Shown here: piece after piece, positions 12,001 through 20,200 of the stretch
How the letters are laid out: each line of letters begins with the position of its first letter
How positions within the stretch are numbered: position 1 is the stretch's first letter
Assembly: GCA_014843695.1 (NCBI GenBank)
Contig: CM026400.1
Span: 43,864,126 to 43,928,125, forward strand
Direction: 5' to 3'
Origin: Archivesica marissinica
Lineage: Eukaryota; Mollusca; Bivalvia; Venerida; Vesicomyidae
Length of the DNA stretch: 64,000 nt
Notes under the pieces: generated by a model
Database searches by the model: none
What the model was told of the DNA's origin: nothing
Seen by the model: only the letters and a program-made list of their open reading frames with translations
Program-made: the position numbers and the translations under genes

Positions 12001-13248
12001 CAGGTAATGTAAGACGTAACGGTAAATTAAGCATACTTTCCAGGTAATGTAAGACGTAACGGTATATTAAGCATACTTTCCAGGTAATGTAAGACGTAAC
12101 TGTAAATTAAGCGTACTTTCCAGGTAATGTAAGACGTAACGGTAAATTAAGCGTACTTTCTACAATGAATTATGTTTAGTTTATACAAATTTATTTTAGC
12201 TCGATTGCGAAACATGTTCTTACAACTTATATTAATCACTCTCGAGACCTTATTCCTGATGGAATCCATCGCCACGAGGGAGAGAGAAGAGACAACGTGG
12301 AATTTAAATGCATTGCCTAAGGGCACAATCGTAACGGCTCCAGCAGGGCTCGAACTCCGGACCTTTCGCACCTGAAGCGAACGCGCATCCACTGCGCTAT
12401 CACGACTTCCACATGAATTATATTTAATAATGGGGGAGGTTTATCTGGTGATATTGAGAAGTATACCTTTACCATTATGTGATGTAAGAGGTGAGCAATA
12501 GGACGAGAATACTGCAGATCTGTCATACCAGCAGGTGTAACTGTGTTAGTTCCCTACCCTAGAATTTGTAATTTGATGGCGACGGCAGAAATGTGAAACA
12601 AAGTATAGAGTAATTAATCCATTTGATTCTGGATAGCGATCAAACAGTATTTGCAAAGAACATAGAGCCAGATCACACGCCACGGAACGTACCGTCTATT
12701 CAGGCTCTATGCTATTCAGATGATTTTTCTAAGACACTTGGCTATGTAGCAAACAACATAGATCCTGAACCTGCGATCCCTGGATTACCAGTCCAGCGTG
12801 TTACCACTGGACTACAGATCCGTCTGTGTCAAGTTATATCATGCATTTGTTGTGTCAAATACCAAAGGGGTCTGGATCTCTCAGAGTGCAATCCTTTGTT
12901 GGAATTGTTTGTTCGGGTTTTACGCCTGCATCAGCAACATCTTGGACTATATCGCCGGCGGGCAGTTTACCTAACAACACATATCCTTGGCAGGATGAGG
13001 AGCGCTTAACCAATACTTGGTGCGCCAACCTCCTTAAGAAACTGCCACCGTTTTCATATAAATGAGACACGGCCTATGCGGGGCTTGAACTCGTGCCATC
13101 AGTGGTGATAGGTTAGTGGTACGGATTGTATATATTCGATTTAGAATATGTACTTTTTCTCTTTCAGGTGAAAGACATTATGAAGCCCGAAGTGATGACA
13201 GAAATCATAGATATAGCGAGACAGAGGCTGGAACGAGATGGGACTTGA
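1..13248 (+). CDS. EXOSC2: EXOSC2/RRP4, exosome complex component (3' seven exons, 5' end outside window)
   Basis: Encodes about 235 C-terminal residues of RRP4, the S1/KH cap subunit that guides RNA into the nine-subunit eukaryotic exosome during rRNA, snoRNA and mRNA 3'-5' processing and decay. Exons are 1-50, 1753-1888, 4949-5014, 6666-6734, 7097-7273, 10736-10864 and 13168-13248. Every intron is GT-AG and the frame is kept at each junction. Recognisable blocks in order are [24 protein letters not shown] (start of S1), [35 protein letters not shown] (KH core) and [16 protein letters not shown]. The family is about 290 residues long, so roughly 60 N-terminal residues lie upstream. No frameshift or internal stop is present, so the gene looks functional. 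Its introns are loaded with minisatellites and SINEs, several abutting or copying splice sites. The family assignment is from remembered conservation, not a database search. Confidence 0.96.
80..111 (+). repeat. Degenerate copy of the EXOSC2 exon start
   Basis: 27 of 32 bases match window positions 1-32, including gagttaacaagctcattt. It lies inside the intron and has no coding continuation. A shorter echo (caagctcattta and the following TA-rich stretch) recurs near 504. Confidence 0.7.
134..494 (+). mobile_element. MITE (CAGTCAAACCTG family) split by a SINE
   Basis: A degraded left end (about 134-153) and a body (416-494, with cagccagccaaggg and taatagaggt) match the MITE seen intact at 3602-3783. 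They are separated by a SINE whose 14-bp target duplication (140-153 and 402-415) is MITE sequence. The right end is lost. Confidence 0.7.
154..401 (+). mobile_element. SINE family A, full length
   Basis: The head looks like a class II tRNA (A box tggtcgagtggttaagg, B box ggttcgagccc). The body contains atgaaaaagttggcagtttc and ggtgctgatgcaggcgtaaa. It is flanked by a 14-bp target duplication aaatctgc(a/g)ttaag. Confidence 0.88.
534..715 (+). mobile_element. MITE, CAGTCAAACCTG family
   Basis: Terminal inverted repeats acagtcaaacctgc and gcaggtttcactgt flank a ~180-bp body of imperfect ggctgcttaata repeats, bordered by TA. This is consistent with a non-autonomous Tc1/mariner-like element. It has no coding capacity. 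Confidence 0.85.
716..1168 (+). other. EXOSC2 intron, AT-rich, no gene seen
   Basis: AT-rich intron. Around 905-990 it resembles 45935-46020 (both carry aaatgggttgggc), pointing to an old dispersed repeat. Nothing coding is recognisable. Confidence 0.5.
1169..1324 (+). mobile_element. SINE family C, 5'-truncated
   Basis: Carries the family C body (ggattccatcaggaatgagg) and the tail gtgattaatataagttgt, then aaaataaatttgtat. The tRNA-like head is missing or decayed. Confidence 0.8.
1513..1690 (+). mobile_element. SINE family C, 5'-truncated
   Basis: Second family C copy in the same intron. It holds gttacgattgtgcccttagg, the gatggattccatcaggaatg core and the ctaaaataaatttgtata tail. Confidence 0.85.
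1753..1888 (+). CDS. EXOSC2: EXOSC2 exon, start of S1 domain
   Basis: The acceptor is ttgcag and the donor is CTG|gtaagt. The exon completes the split codon and gives 45 further residues, including [26 protein letters not shown] and NLPGGEL, all typical of the RRP4 S1 domain. The last 16 exon bases and the donor are the seed of the adjacent minisatellite. Confidence 0.96.
1873..3480 (+). repeat. Minisatellite spanning the EXOSC2 5' splice site
   Basis: Roughly 38 tandem copies of a 40-45-bp unit with core ggagagctggtaagttgac, in two main variants (acatgcatagctgg and acatacgtatagctgg). The first copy is the real exon/intron boundary at 1888/1889, so every unit carries exon-end sequence plus a gtaagt donor. 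Confidence 0.96.
3602..3783 (+). mobile_element. MITE, CAGTCAAACCTG family, intact
   Basis: Ends acagtcaaacctgtct and aacacaggtttgactgt are inverted, with TA flanks. The interior is built of ggctgcttaat motifs. This is the best reference copy of the family in the window. Confidence 0.9.
3784..3995 (+). mobile_element. SINE with mollusc-type central domain (family G)
   Basis: Contains gtgaggaagctatccagctg, ggtgggtggttctaccc and aggggcacctgttgtcttcc, with a tandem duplication of the ccagctggcttgtgg part. It resembles a central domain shared by mollusc SINEs (from memory). Relatives lie at 38309 and 58615. Confidence 0.65.
4040..4330 (+). repeat. Old dispersed repeat, related to 44730-44900
   Basis: Shares gagtgaaatatta, gaaaaagtgttttta and ctgtttagatga-like words with 44740-44880 in the same order. 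Short open frames on both strands here show no recognisable domain. Confidence 0.45.
4457..4638 (+). mobile_element. MITE, CAGTCAAACCTG family, intact
   Basis: Nearly identical in structure to 3602-3783, with inverted ends acagtcaaacctgtct and aacacaggtttgactgt and TA flanks. Confidence 0.9.
4733..4852 (+). mobile_element. Short foldback MITE
   Basis: gaggttataaaacttttctc at the left and gagaaaagttttataacctc at the right are perfect 20-base inverted repeats around an ~80-bp core. No coding capacity. Confidence 0.8.
4949..5014 (+). CDS. EXOSC2: EXOSC2 exon, S1 domain
   Basis: The acceptor tctttcag precedes 22 codons starting [11 protein letters not shown] and ending LKEGDLIS, matching the RRP4 block after NLPGGEL. 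The donor is T|gtatcc, weaker than consensus, and is the left edge of a 16-bp target-site duplication of a SINE. Confidence 0.95.
5030..5318 (-). mobile_element. SINE family B, full length
   Basis: On the minus strand a tRNA-like head (tagtccagtggtaacacgct, B box ggttcgattcc) leads to a tail with gcgtcgctcatatgggcaac and cgacgataaataaacgt. Confidence 0.88.
5335..5580 (-). mobile_element. SINE family D, near full length
   Basis: Reverse complement of the family complete at 57768-58012. It shows the tRNA-like head (attagcgcgctcgcttctca), the cggagaaagcccacctgtcc stretch and the tail with gcaatcgttgtaaaataaa. Confidence 0.85.
5800..6590 (+). repeat. Tandem array, 17-bp unit with a 30-bp variant block
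   Basis: The first half is gagtttgacttgtgtag-type units of 17 bp. The second half alternates with tagcatgacacgcag to form a ~32-bp unit. It sits in the intron upstream of the exon at 6666. Open frames across it are repeat artefacts. Confidence 0.95.
6666..6734 (+). CDS. EXOSC2: EXOSC2 exon, end of S1 domain
   Basis: The acceptor is tgcag and the donor is AAG|gtatgt. The 23 codons read [18 protein letters not shown] plus LKYGK, one of the most conserved RRP4 segments. Confidence 0.96.
7097..7273 (+). CDS. EXOSC2: EXOSC2 exon, KH domain
   Basis: The acceptor is ttttag and the donor is GAG|gtttgt (weak). The 59 codons include [19 protein letters not shown] and the KH-type motif [10 protein letters not shown]. 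The exon ends GGYEQNLE. The final ~19 exon bases plus the donor are repeated in tandem for 2.6 kb downstream. Confidence 0.96.
7252..9930 (+). repeat. Minisatellite spanning the EXOSC2 KH-exon 5' splice site
   Basis: About 55 copies of a ~39-41-bp unit reading atatgaacagaatttagag, then gtttgtgttttgaactgggg. The first copy is the exon end at 7273. Three near-identical ~145-bp blocks (about 7351, 8168 and 9217) interrupt it, giving higher-order structure. Confidence 0.96.
10134..10701 (+). mobile_element. SINE family A with expanded tail, flanked by perfect TSD
   Basis: acaaaacaagtcat at 10134-10147 and 10688-10701 is a perfect 14-bp target duplication. Inside is a family A SINE whose tail segment has become ten tandem copies of a 30-bp unit. 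Confidence 0.92.
10355..10660 (+). repeat. 30-bp array inside a SINE tail
   Basis: Ten copies of a 30-bp unit (gatatagcccaaaatggtgc plus tgatgcaggc) that is single copy in the SINE at 58801. The 30-bp length keeps frames open on the minus strand, which is not evidence of a gene. Confidence 0.95.
10736..10864 (+). CDS. EXOSC2: EXOSC2 exon, C-terminal KH region
   Basis: The acceptor is ttttttcag and the donor is CCG|gtacgt. The 43 codons include [16 protein letters not shown] and [16 protein letters not shown], matching the C-terminal part of RRP4. Confidence 0.96.
10905..11640 (+). mobile_element. Dispersed element F with internal array
   Basis: Shares ttgatcaaagaggcaatagg, tatataggtctgccca and the aggcgtggctaagaggcgga end with copies at 40790-43640 and 53040-53280. 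No coding region is seen. Confidence 0.6.
10935..11235 (+). repeat. Tandem array, 38-bp unit
   Basis: About eight copies of gacagggtgcattatgaacg plus ggtcggtgctggagtaga, located within dispersed element F. Confidence 0.93.
11668..12165 (+). repeat. Tandem array, 40-bp unit with recursive-splice-like motif
   Basis: Twelve copies of ctttccaggtaatgtaagac, mostly followed by gtaacggtaaattaagc. Each contains a pyrimidine-AG directly joined to GTAATG, resembling a fused acceptor/donor. It lies in the last EXOSC2 intron. Confidence 0.93.
12168..12412 (-). mobile_element. SINE family C, full length
   Basis: On the minus strand the tRNA-like head (tagcgcagtggatgcgcgtt, B box gagttcgagccc), the gatggattccatcaggaa body and the aaaataaatttgtataaact tail are all present. 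Confidence 0.88.
12656..12765 (+). mobile_element. MITE fragment, aacatagatcc family
   Basis: agaacatagagccagatcac at the left and aaacaacatagatcctga at the right are family ends, also found at 14140, 37317 and 51226. It is cut on the right by a SINE B fragment. Confidence 0.6.
12766..12830 (-). mobile_element. SINE family B fragment (tRNA-like head only)
   Basis: cctgcgatccctggattacc, then agtccagcgtgttaccactg, is the head of family B on the minus strand. The tail is absent. Confidence 0.75.
12908..13118 (-). mobile_element. SINE family A
   Basis: Reverse complement of family A: ttttacgcctgcatcagca at the tail side, then aacctccttaagaaactgcc, and the decayed tRNA-like head ending near 13118. 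It lies 50 bp before the last EXOSC2 exon. Confidence 0.85.
13168..13248 (+). CDS. EXOSC2: EXOSC2 last coding exon with stop
   Basis: After the acceptor ctctttcag the exon reads [20 protein letters not shown], then LERDGT and TGA at 13246-13248. It matches the human C terminus in length and pattern. Confidence 0.95.
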   Translation: MKDIMKPEVMTEIIDIARQRLERDGT

Positions 13249-13326
13249 TACGTGCAAGCAGTCATGTGGTGCAACAAATTCTACCGATTGCATAATATCC
13301 TCGCACACGAATACACTGTCATCCGT

Positions 13327-13390
13327 GCCAACAAGTGATTAAGTTGTTACAGCTTGTTTGGCAATCGTTGTACAAATAAATAAAGTTTCT
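13327..13390 (+). mobile_element. SINE family D 3' end forming the EXOSC2 poly(A) region
   Basis: Matches the end of 57768-58012: caacaag, tgatta, aagttgtta, gcttg, gcaatcgttgta, aaataaa. The body and head are missing. Confidence 0.65.
13375..13384 (+). promoter_or_regulatory. EXOSC2: Polyadenylation signal of EXOSC2
   Basis: aataaataaa gives two overlapping AATAAA hexamers about 127 bases after the stop codon. Confidence 0.72.
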
Positions 13391-13392
13391 AT

Positions 13393-14139
13393 TTAAGTGA
13401 TTCTACGTCTAGTTAATATGGAGTGTGGAAACTATAGCGGGACAAAGCTTTTCTTCGCATATATCATAAATTACCAAAAAGCGATAGGATTGCTTTTCGC
13501 ATATATCATAAATTACCAAAAAGCGATATGATTCGAATGTTGGAATTTCCTTGCAATAGAATACTTTAACATTCATTGGTGATCATGAAAATGTAGAATG
13601 ATGGCAGGTTGCATACCCCGGGGCTAAAGCTAGACCTTTTAAATTAGGGAGTTGACACGACCTATATGCAAAATCTTCCCCATATAGCCAGAGCCATACA
13701 AGTGATTCACTCCATTCAATGAAGTAATTCACTGTATTAACGTTAAGTTACAGAGTTCGACTTTTATCACTCGGCTTGTGTGTCGATGAAGAGCGCAGCC
13801 AGCTGCTTTAATTAATGGACACAAGAACATCGACACCTCGAGGCTCCGGAGCCTCGTCTGTCCGACGAACACATAATCGCGCATATCATGTTGCCAAAAG
13901 CACTCGTTCCCGGTTTCAGCAGAGAAGGAACGTGCACAATTGCGCATTGGTGTGTCGAGCGGGCTTAGTCCCGCCCGTCCGCTGCAGACTAGCCTCTCCA
14001 GGAGTAGGATTTGTACAAGTAATTGTATGCCTTAACATTGAATGTGCTTGAATGAATGTAAAAGAAAAAAATCATAAAAGAAAAAGATTTGCCTTTATTT
14101 GTGTAAGGTTTTTATTTGATCTCGTGGTCACCGAAATTA
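13393..14139 (+). other. Intergenic, no gene seen; short direct duplication and palindrome
   Basis: About 13448-13533 holds two copies of a ~40-bp stretch (cgcatatatcataaattacc plus aaaaagcgata). A perfect 18-bp palindrome cgaggctccggagcctcg lies at 13839-13856. Short open frames here show no family features. Confidence 0.5.
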
Positions 14140-14197
14140 TGTATAGAGCCTGATCATCTGTGTCGTCTGATCTGGCTCTATGCTGTTTGTAATTTAG
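14140..14197 (+). mobile_element. MITE fragment, aacatagatcc family
   Basis: tagagcctgatcatctgtg and gatctggctctatgctgttt are the inverted ends of this family with little between them. It ends just before the large array. Confidence 0.55.
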
Positions 14198-14229
14198 TTG
14201 TGATTAGCAGGTTACTGGTTAATTACCTG

Positions 14230-17200
14230 CTTCACAATTTGCCCATGTGCGATATACAGGGACACAATTTGCCCATGTGCGATATACAGGGACACAGTTT
14301 GCCCATGTGCGATATACAGGAACACAGTTTGCCCATGTGCAGTATACAGGGACACAGTTACACACACACACACACACAGTTTGCCCATGTGTGGTATACA
14401 GGAACACAGTTTACCCATGTGATGTATACAGGGACACAGTTTGCCCATGTGCGTTATACAGGGACACAGTTTGCCCATGTGATGTATACGGGACACAGTT
14501 TGCCCATGTGTGGTATACAGGGACACAGTTTGCCCATGTGATGTATACAGGAACACAGTTTGCCCATGTGATGTATACGGGACACAGTTTGCCCATGTGA
14601 TGTATACGGGACACAGTTTGCCCATGTGCGGTATACAGGAACACAGTTTGCCCATGTGTGGTATACAGGAACACAGTTTGCCCATGTGATGTATACAGGG
14701 ACACAGTTTGCCCATGTGCGGTATACAGGAACACAGTTTGCCCATATGATGTATACAGGGACACAGTTTGCCCATGTGATGTATACAGGAACACAGATTG
14801 CCCATGTGCGGTATACAGGGACACAGTTTGCCATGTGATGTATACAGGGACACAGTTTGCCCATGTGCGGTATACAGGAACACAGTTTGCCCATGTTCGG
14901 TATACAGGGACACAGTTTGCCCATGTGCGATATACAGGAACACAGTTTGCCCATGTGCGGTATACAGGAACACAGTTTGCCCATGTGATGTATACGGGAC
15001 ACAGTTTGCCCATGTGTGGTATACAGGAACACAGTTTGCCCATGTGCGATATACAGGGACACAGTTTGCCCATGTGCGGTATACAGGAACACAGTTTGTC
15101 CATATGATGTATACAGGGACAGTTTGGCCATGTGTGGTATACAGAAACACAGTTTGCCCATATGATGTATACAGGGACAATTTGGCCATGTGTGGTATAC
15201 AGGAACACAGTTTGCCCATGTGCAGTACACACACACACACAGTTTGCCCATGTGTGGTATACAGGAACACAGTTTGCCCATGTGCAGTACACACACACAC
15301 ACAGTTTGCCCATGTGTGGTATACAGGAACACAGTTTGCCCATGTGCAGTATACAGGGACACAGTTACACACATACACACAGTTTGCCCATGTGCGGTAT
15401 ACAGGAACACAGTTTGCCCATGTGATGTATACAGGGACACAGTTTGCCCATGTGCGGTATACAGGGACACAGTTTGCCCATGTGCGGTATACAGGGACAC
15501 AGTTTCCTGGTATACGGACACAGTTTGCCCATGTGTGTATACAGGGACACAGTTTGCCCGTGGTATACAGGGACACAGTTTGCCCATGTGTGTATACAGG
15601 GACACAGTTTGCCCATGTGATGTATACGGGACACAGTTTGCCCATGTGTGGTATACAGGAACACAGTTTGCCCATGTGCGGTATACAGGGACACAGTTTG
15701 CCCATGTGCGGTATACAGGGACACAGTTTGCCCATGTGCGGTATACAGGAACACAGTTTGCCCATGTGCGGATACAGGACACAGTTTGCCCATGTGCGGT
15801 ATACAGGGACACAGTTTGCCCATGTGATGTATACGGGACACAGTTTGCCCATGTGTGGTATACAGGGACACAGTTTGCCCATGTGATGTATACAGGAACA
15901 CAGTTTGCCCATGTGATGTATACGGGACACAGTTTGCCCATGTGATGTATACGGGACACAGTTTGCCCATGTGCGGTATACAGGAACACAGTTTGCCCAT
16001 GTGTGGTATACAGGAACACAGTTTGCCCATGTGATGTATACAGGGACACAGTTTGCCCATGTGCGGTATACAGGAACACAGTTTGCCCATATGAGTATAC
16101 AGGACACAGTTTGCCCATGTGATGTATACAGGAACACAGATTGCCCATGTGCGGTATACAGGGACACAGTTTGCCATGTGATGTATACAGGGACACAGTT
16201 TGCCCATGTGCGGTATACAGGAACACAGTTTGCCCATGTTCGGTATACAGGGACACAGTTTGCCCATGTGCGATATACAGGAACACAGTTTGCCCATGTG
16301 CGGTATACAGGAACACAGTTTGCCCATGTGATGTATACGGGACACAGTTTGCCCATGTGTGGTATACAGGAACACAGTTTGCCCATGTGCGATATACAGG
16401 GACACAGTTTGCCCATGTGCGGTATACAGGAACACAGTTTGCCCATATGATGTATACAGGGACAGTTTGCCATGTGGGTATACAGAACACAGTTTGCCCA
16501 TATGATGTATACAGGGACAGTTTGGCCATGTGTGGTATACAGGAACACAGTTTGCCCATGTGATGTATACAGGAACACAGATTGCCCATGTGCGGTATAC
16601 AGGGACACAGTTTGCCATGTGATGTATACAGGGACACAGTTTGCCCATGTGTGGTATACAGGAACACAGTTTGCCCATGTGATGTATACAGGGACAGTTT
16701 GCCCATGTGTGGTATACAGGAACACAGTTTGCCCATGTGATGTATACAGGAACACAGTTTGCCCGTGTGTGGTATACAGGGACACAGTTTGCCCGTGTGT
16801 GATATACAGGGACACAGTTTGCCCGTGTGTGATATACAGGGACACAGTTTGCCCATGTGCGGTATACGGAACACAGTTTGCCCATGTGATGTATACGGGA
16901 CACAGTTTGCCCATGTGTGGTATACAGGAACACAGTTTGCCCATGTGCGATATACAGGAACACAGTTTGCCCATGTGCGGTATACAGGGACACAGTTTGC
17001 CCATGTGCGGTATACAGGAACACAGTTTGCCCATGTGCGGTATACAGGGACACAGTTTGCCCATGTGCGGTATACAGGGACACAGTTTGCCCATGTTCGG
17101 TATACAGGGACACAGTTTGCCCATGTGCGATATACAGGAACACAGTTTGCCCATGTGCGGTATACAGGAACACAGTTTGCCCATGTGATGTATACGGGAC

Positions 17201-20200
17201 ACAGTTTGCCCATGTGTGGTATACAGGAACACAGTTTGCCCATGTGCGATATACAGGGACACAGTTTGCCCATGTGCGGTATACAGGAACACAGTTTGCC
17301 CATATGATGTATACAGGGACAGTTTGCCATGTGTGGTATACAGGAACACAGTTTGCCCATGTGATGTATACAGGAACACAGATTGCCCATGTGCGGTATA
17401 CAGGGACACAGTTTGCCATGTGATGTATACAGGGACACAGTTTGCCCATGTGTGGTATACAGGAACACAGTTTGCCCATGTGATGTATACAGGAACACAG
17501 TTTGCCCATGTGCGGTATACAGGGACACAGTTTGCCCATGTGCGGTATACAGGGACACAGTTTGCCCATGTGCGGTATACAGGGACACAGTTTGCCCATG
17601 TGTGGTATACAGGGACACAGTTTGCCCATGTGCGGTATACAGGGACACAGTTTGCCCGTGTGTGGTATACAGGAACACAGTTTGCCCATGTGTGATATAC
17701 AGGGACACAGTTTGCCCATGTGTGATATACAGGGACACAGTTTGCCCATGTGTGATATACAGGGACACAGTTTGCCCATGTGCGGTATACGGAACACAGT
17801 TTGCCCATGTGCGGTATACAGGAACACAGTTTGCCCATGTGATGTATACGGGACACAGTTTGCCCATGTGCGGTATACAGGAACACAGTTTGCCCATGTG
17901 ATGTATACAGGGACACAGTTTGCCCATGTGCGGTATACAGGGACACAGTTTGCCCATGTGCGGTATACAGGGACACAGTTTGCCCATGTGCGGTATACAG
18001 GAACACAGTTTGCCCATGTGATGTATACGGGACACAGTTTGCCCATGTGTGGTATACAGGAACACAGTTTGCCCATGTGCGATATACAGGGACACAGTTT
18101 GCCCATGTGCGGTATACAGGAACACAGTTTGCCCATGTGATGTATACAGGGACACAGTTTGCCCATGTGATGTATACAGGAACACAGTTTGCCCATGTGC
18201 GGTATACAGGGACACAGTTTGCCATGTGATGTATACAGGGACACAGTTTGCCCATGTGCGGTATACAGGAACACAGTTTGCCCATGTGATGTATACGGGA
18301 CACAGTTTGCCCATGTGTGGTATACAGGAACACAGTTTGCCCATGTGCGGTATACAGGAACACAGTTTGCCCATGTGCGGTATACAGGAACACAGTTTGC
18401 CCATGTGCGGTATACAGGAACACAGTTTGCCCATGTGATGTATACAGGGACAGTTTGCCATGTGGGTATACAGGGACACAGTTTGCCCATGTGATGTATA
18501 CAGGAACACAGTTTGCCCATGTGCGGTATACAGGGACACAGTTTGCCCATGTGCGGTATACAGGAACACAGTTTGCCCATATGATGTATACAGGGACAGT
18601 TTGCCCATGTGTGGTATACAGGAACACAGTTTGCCCATGTGATGTATACAGGAACACAGATTGCCCATGTGCGGTATACAGGGACACAGTTTGCCATGTG
18701 ATGTATACAGGGACAGTTTGCCCATGTGTGGTATACAGGAACACAGTTTGCCCATGTGATGTATACAGGAACACAGTTTGCCCATGTGCGGTATACAGGG
18801 ACACAGTTTGCCCATGTGCGGTATACAGGGACACAGTTTGCCCATGTGCAGTATACAGGGACACAGTTTGCCCGTGTGTGGTATACAGGAACACAGTTTG
18901 CCCGTGTGTGATATACAGGGACACAGTTTGCCCGTGTGTGATATACAGGGACACAGTTTGCCCGTGTGTGATATACAGGGACACAGTTTGCCCATGTGCG
19001 GTATACGGGACACAGTTTGCCCATGTGTGGTATACAGGAACACAGTTTGCCCATGTGTGGTATACAGGAACACAGTTTGCCCATGTGCGATATACAGGAA
19101 CACAGTTTGCCCATGTGCGGTATACAGGAACACAGTTTGCCCATGTGCGGTATACAGGGACACAGTTTGCCCATGTGCGGTATACAGGAACACAGTTTGC
19201 CCATGTGCGGTATACAGGGACACAGTTTGCCCATGTGCGGTATACAGGGACACAGTTTGCCCATGTGCGGTATACAGGGACACAGTTTGCCCATGTGCGG
19301 TATACAGGGACACAGTTTGCCCATGTGCGGTATACAGGAACACAGTTTGCCCATGTGCGGTATACAGGAACACAGTTTGCCCATGTGCGGTATACAGGAA
19401 CACAGTTTGCCCATGTGATGTATACAGGGACACAGTTTGCCCATGTGATGTATACAGGAACACAGATTGCCCATGTGCGGTATACAGGGACACAGTTTGC
19501 CATGTGATGTATACAGGGACACAGTTTGCCCATGTGCGGTATACAGGAACACAGTTTGCCCATGTTCGGTATACAGGGACACAGTTTGCCCATGTGCGAT
19601 ATACAGGAACACAGTTTGCCCATGTGCGGTATACAGGAACACAGTTTGCCCATGTGATGTATACGGGACACAGTTTGCCCATGTGTGGTATACAGGAACA
19701 CAGTTTGCCCATGTGCGATATACAGGGACACAGTTTGCCCATGTGCGGTATACAGGAACACAGTTTGCCCATATGATGTATACAGGGACAGTTTGGCCAT
19801 GTGTGGTATACAGGAACACAGTTTGCCCATGTGATGTATACAGGAACACAGTTTGCCCATGTGCGGTATACAGGGACACAGTTTGCCATGTGATGTATAC
19901 AGGGACACAGTTTGCCCATGTGTGGTATACAGGAACACAGTTTGCCCATGTGATGTATACAGGAACACAGTTTGCCCATGTGCGGTATACAGGGACACAG
20001 TTTGCCCATGTGCGGTATACAGGGACACAGTTTGCCCATGTGCAGTATACAGGGACACAGTTTGCCCGTGTGTGGTATACAGGAACACAGTTTGCCCGTG
20101 TGTGATATACAGGGACACAGTTTGCCCGTGTGTGATATACAGGGACACAGTTTGCCCATGTGCGGTATACAGGAACACAGTTTGCCCATGTGATGTATAC

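Larger units (their letters stand above)
13249..13392 (+). other. EXOSC2: EXOSC2 3' UTR with poly(A) signal in a SINE tail
   Basis: About 140 bases follow the stop. Overlapping AATAAA hexamers at 13375-13384 are the first strong poly(A) signals downstream. The segment 13327-13390 aligns with the 3' end of the SINE seen complete at 57768-58012, sharing aagttgtta, gcaatcgttgta and the aaataaa tail. The cleavage site is not visible, so the UTR end is an estimate. Confidence 0.7.

Noticed and set aside
13815..14051. 78-codon Arg/Ser/Thr-rich frame
   Set aside because: No recognisable domain, no splice or poly(A) context; it overlaps an antisense frame of similar length.
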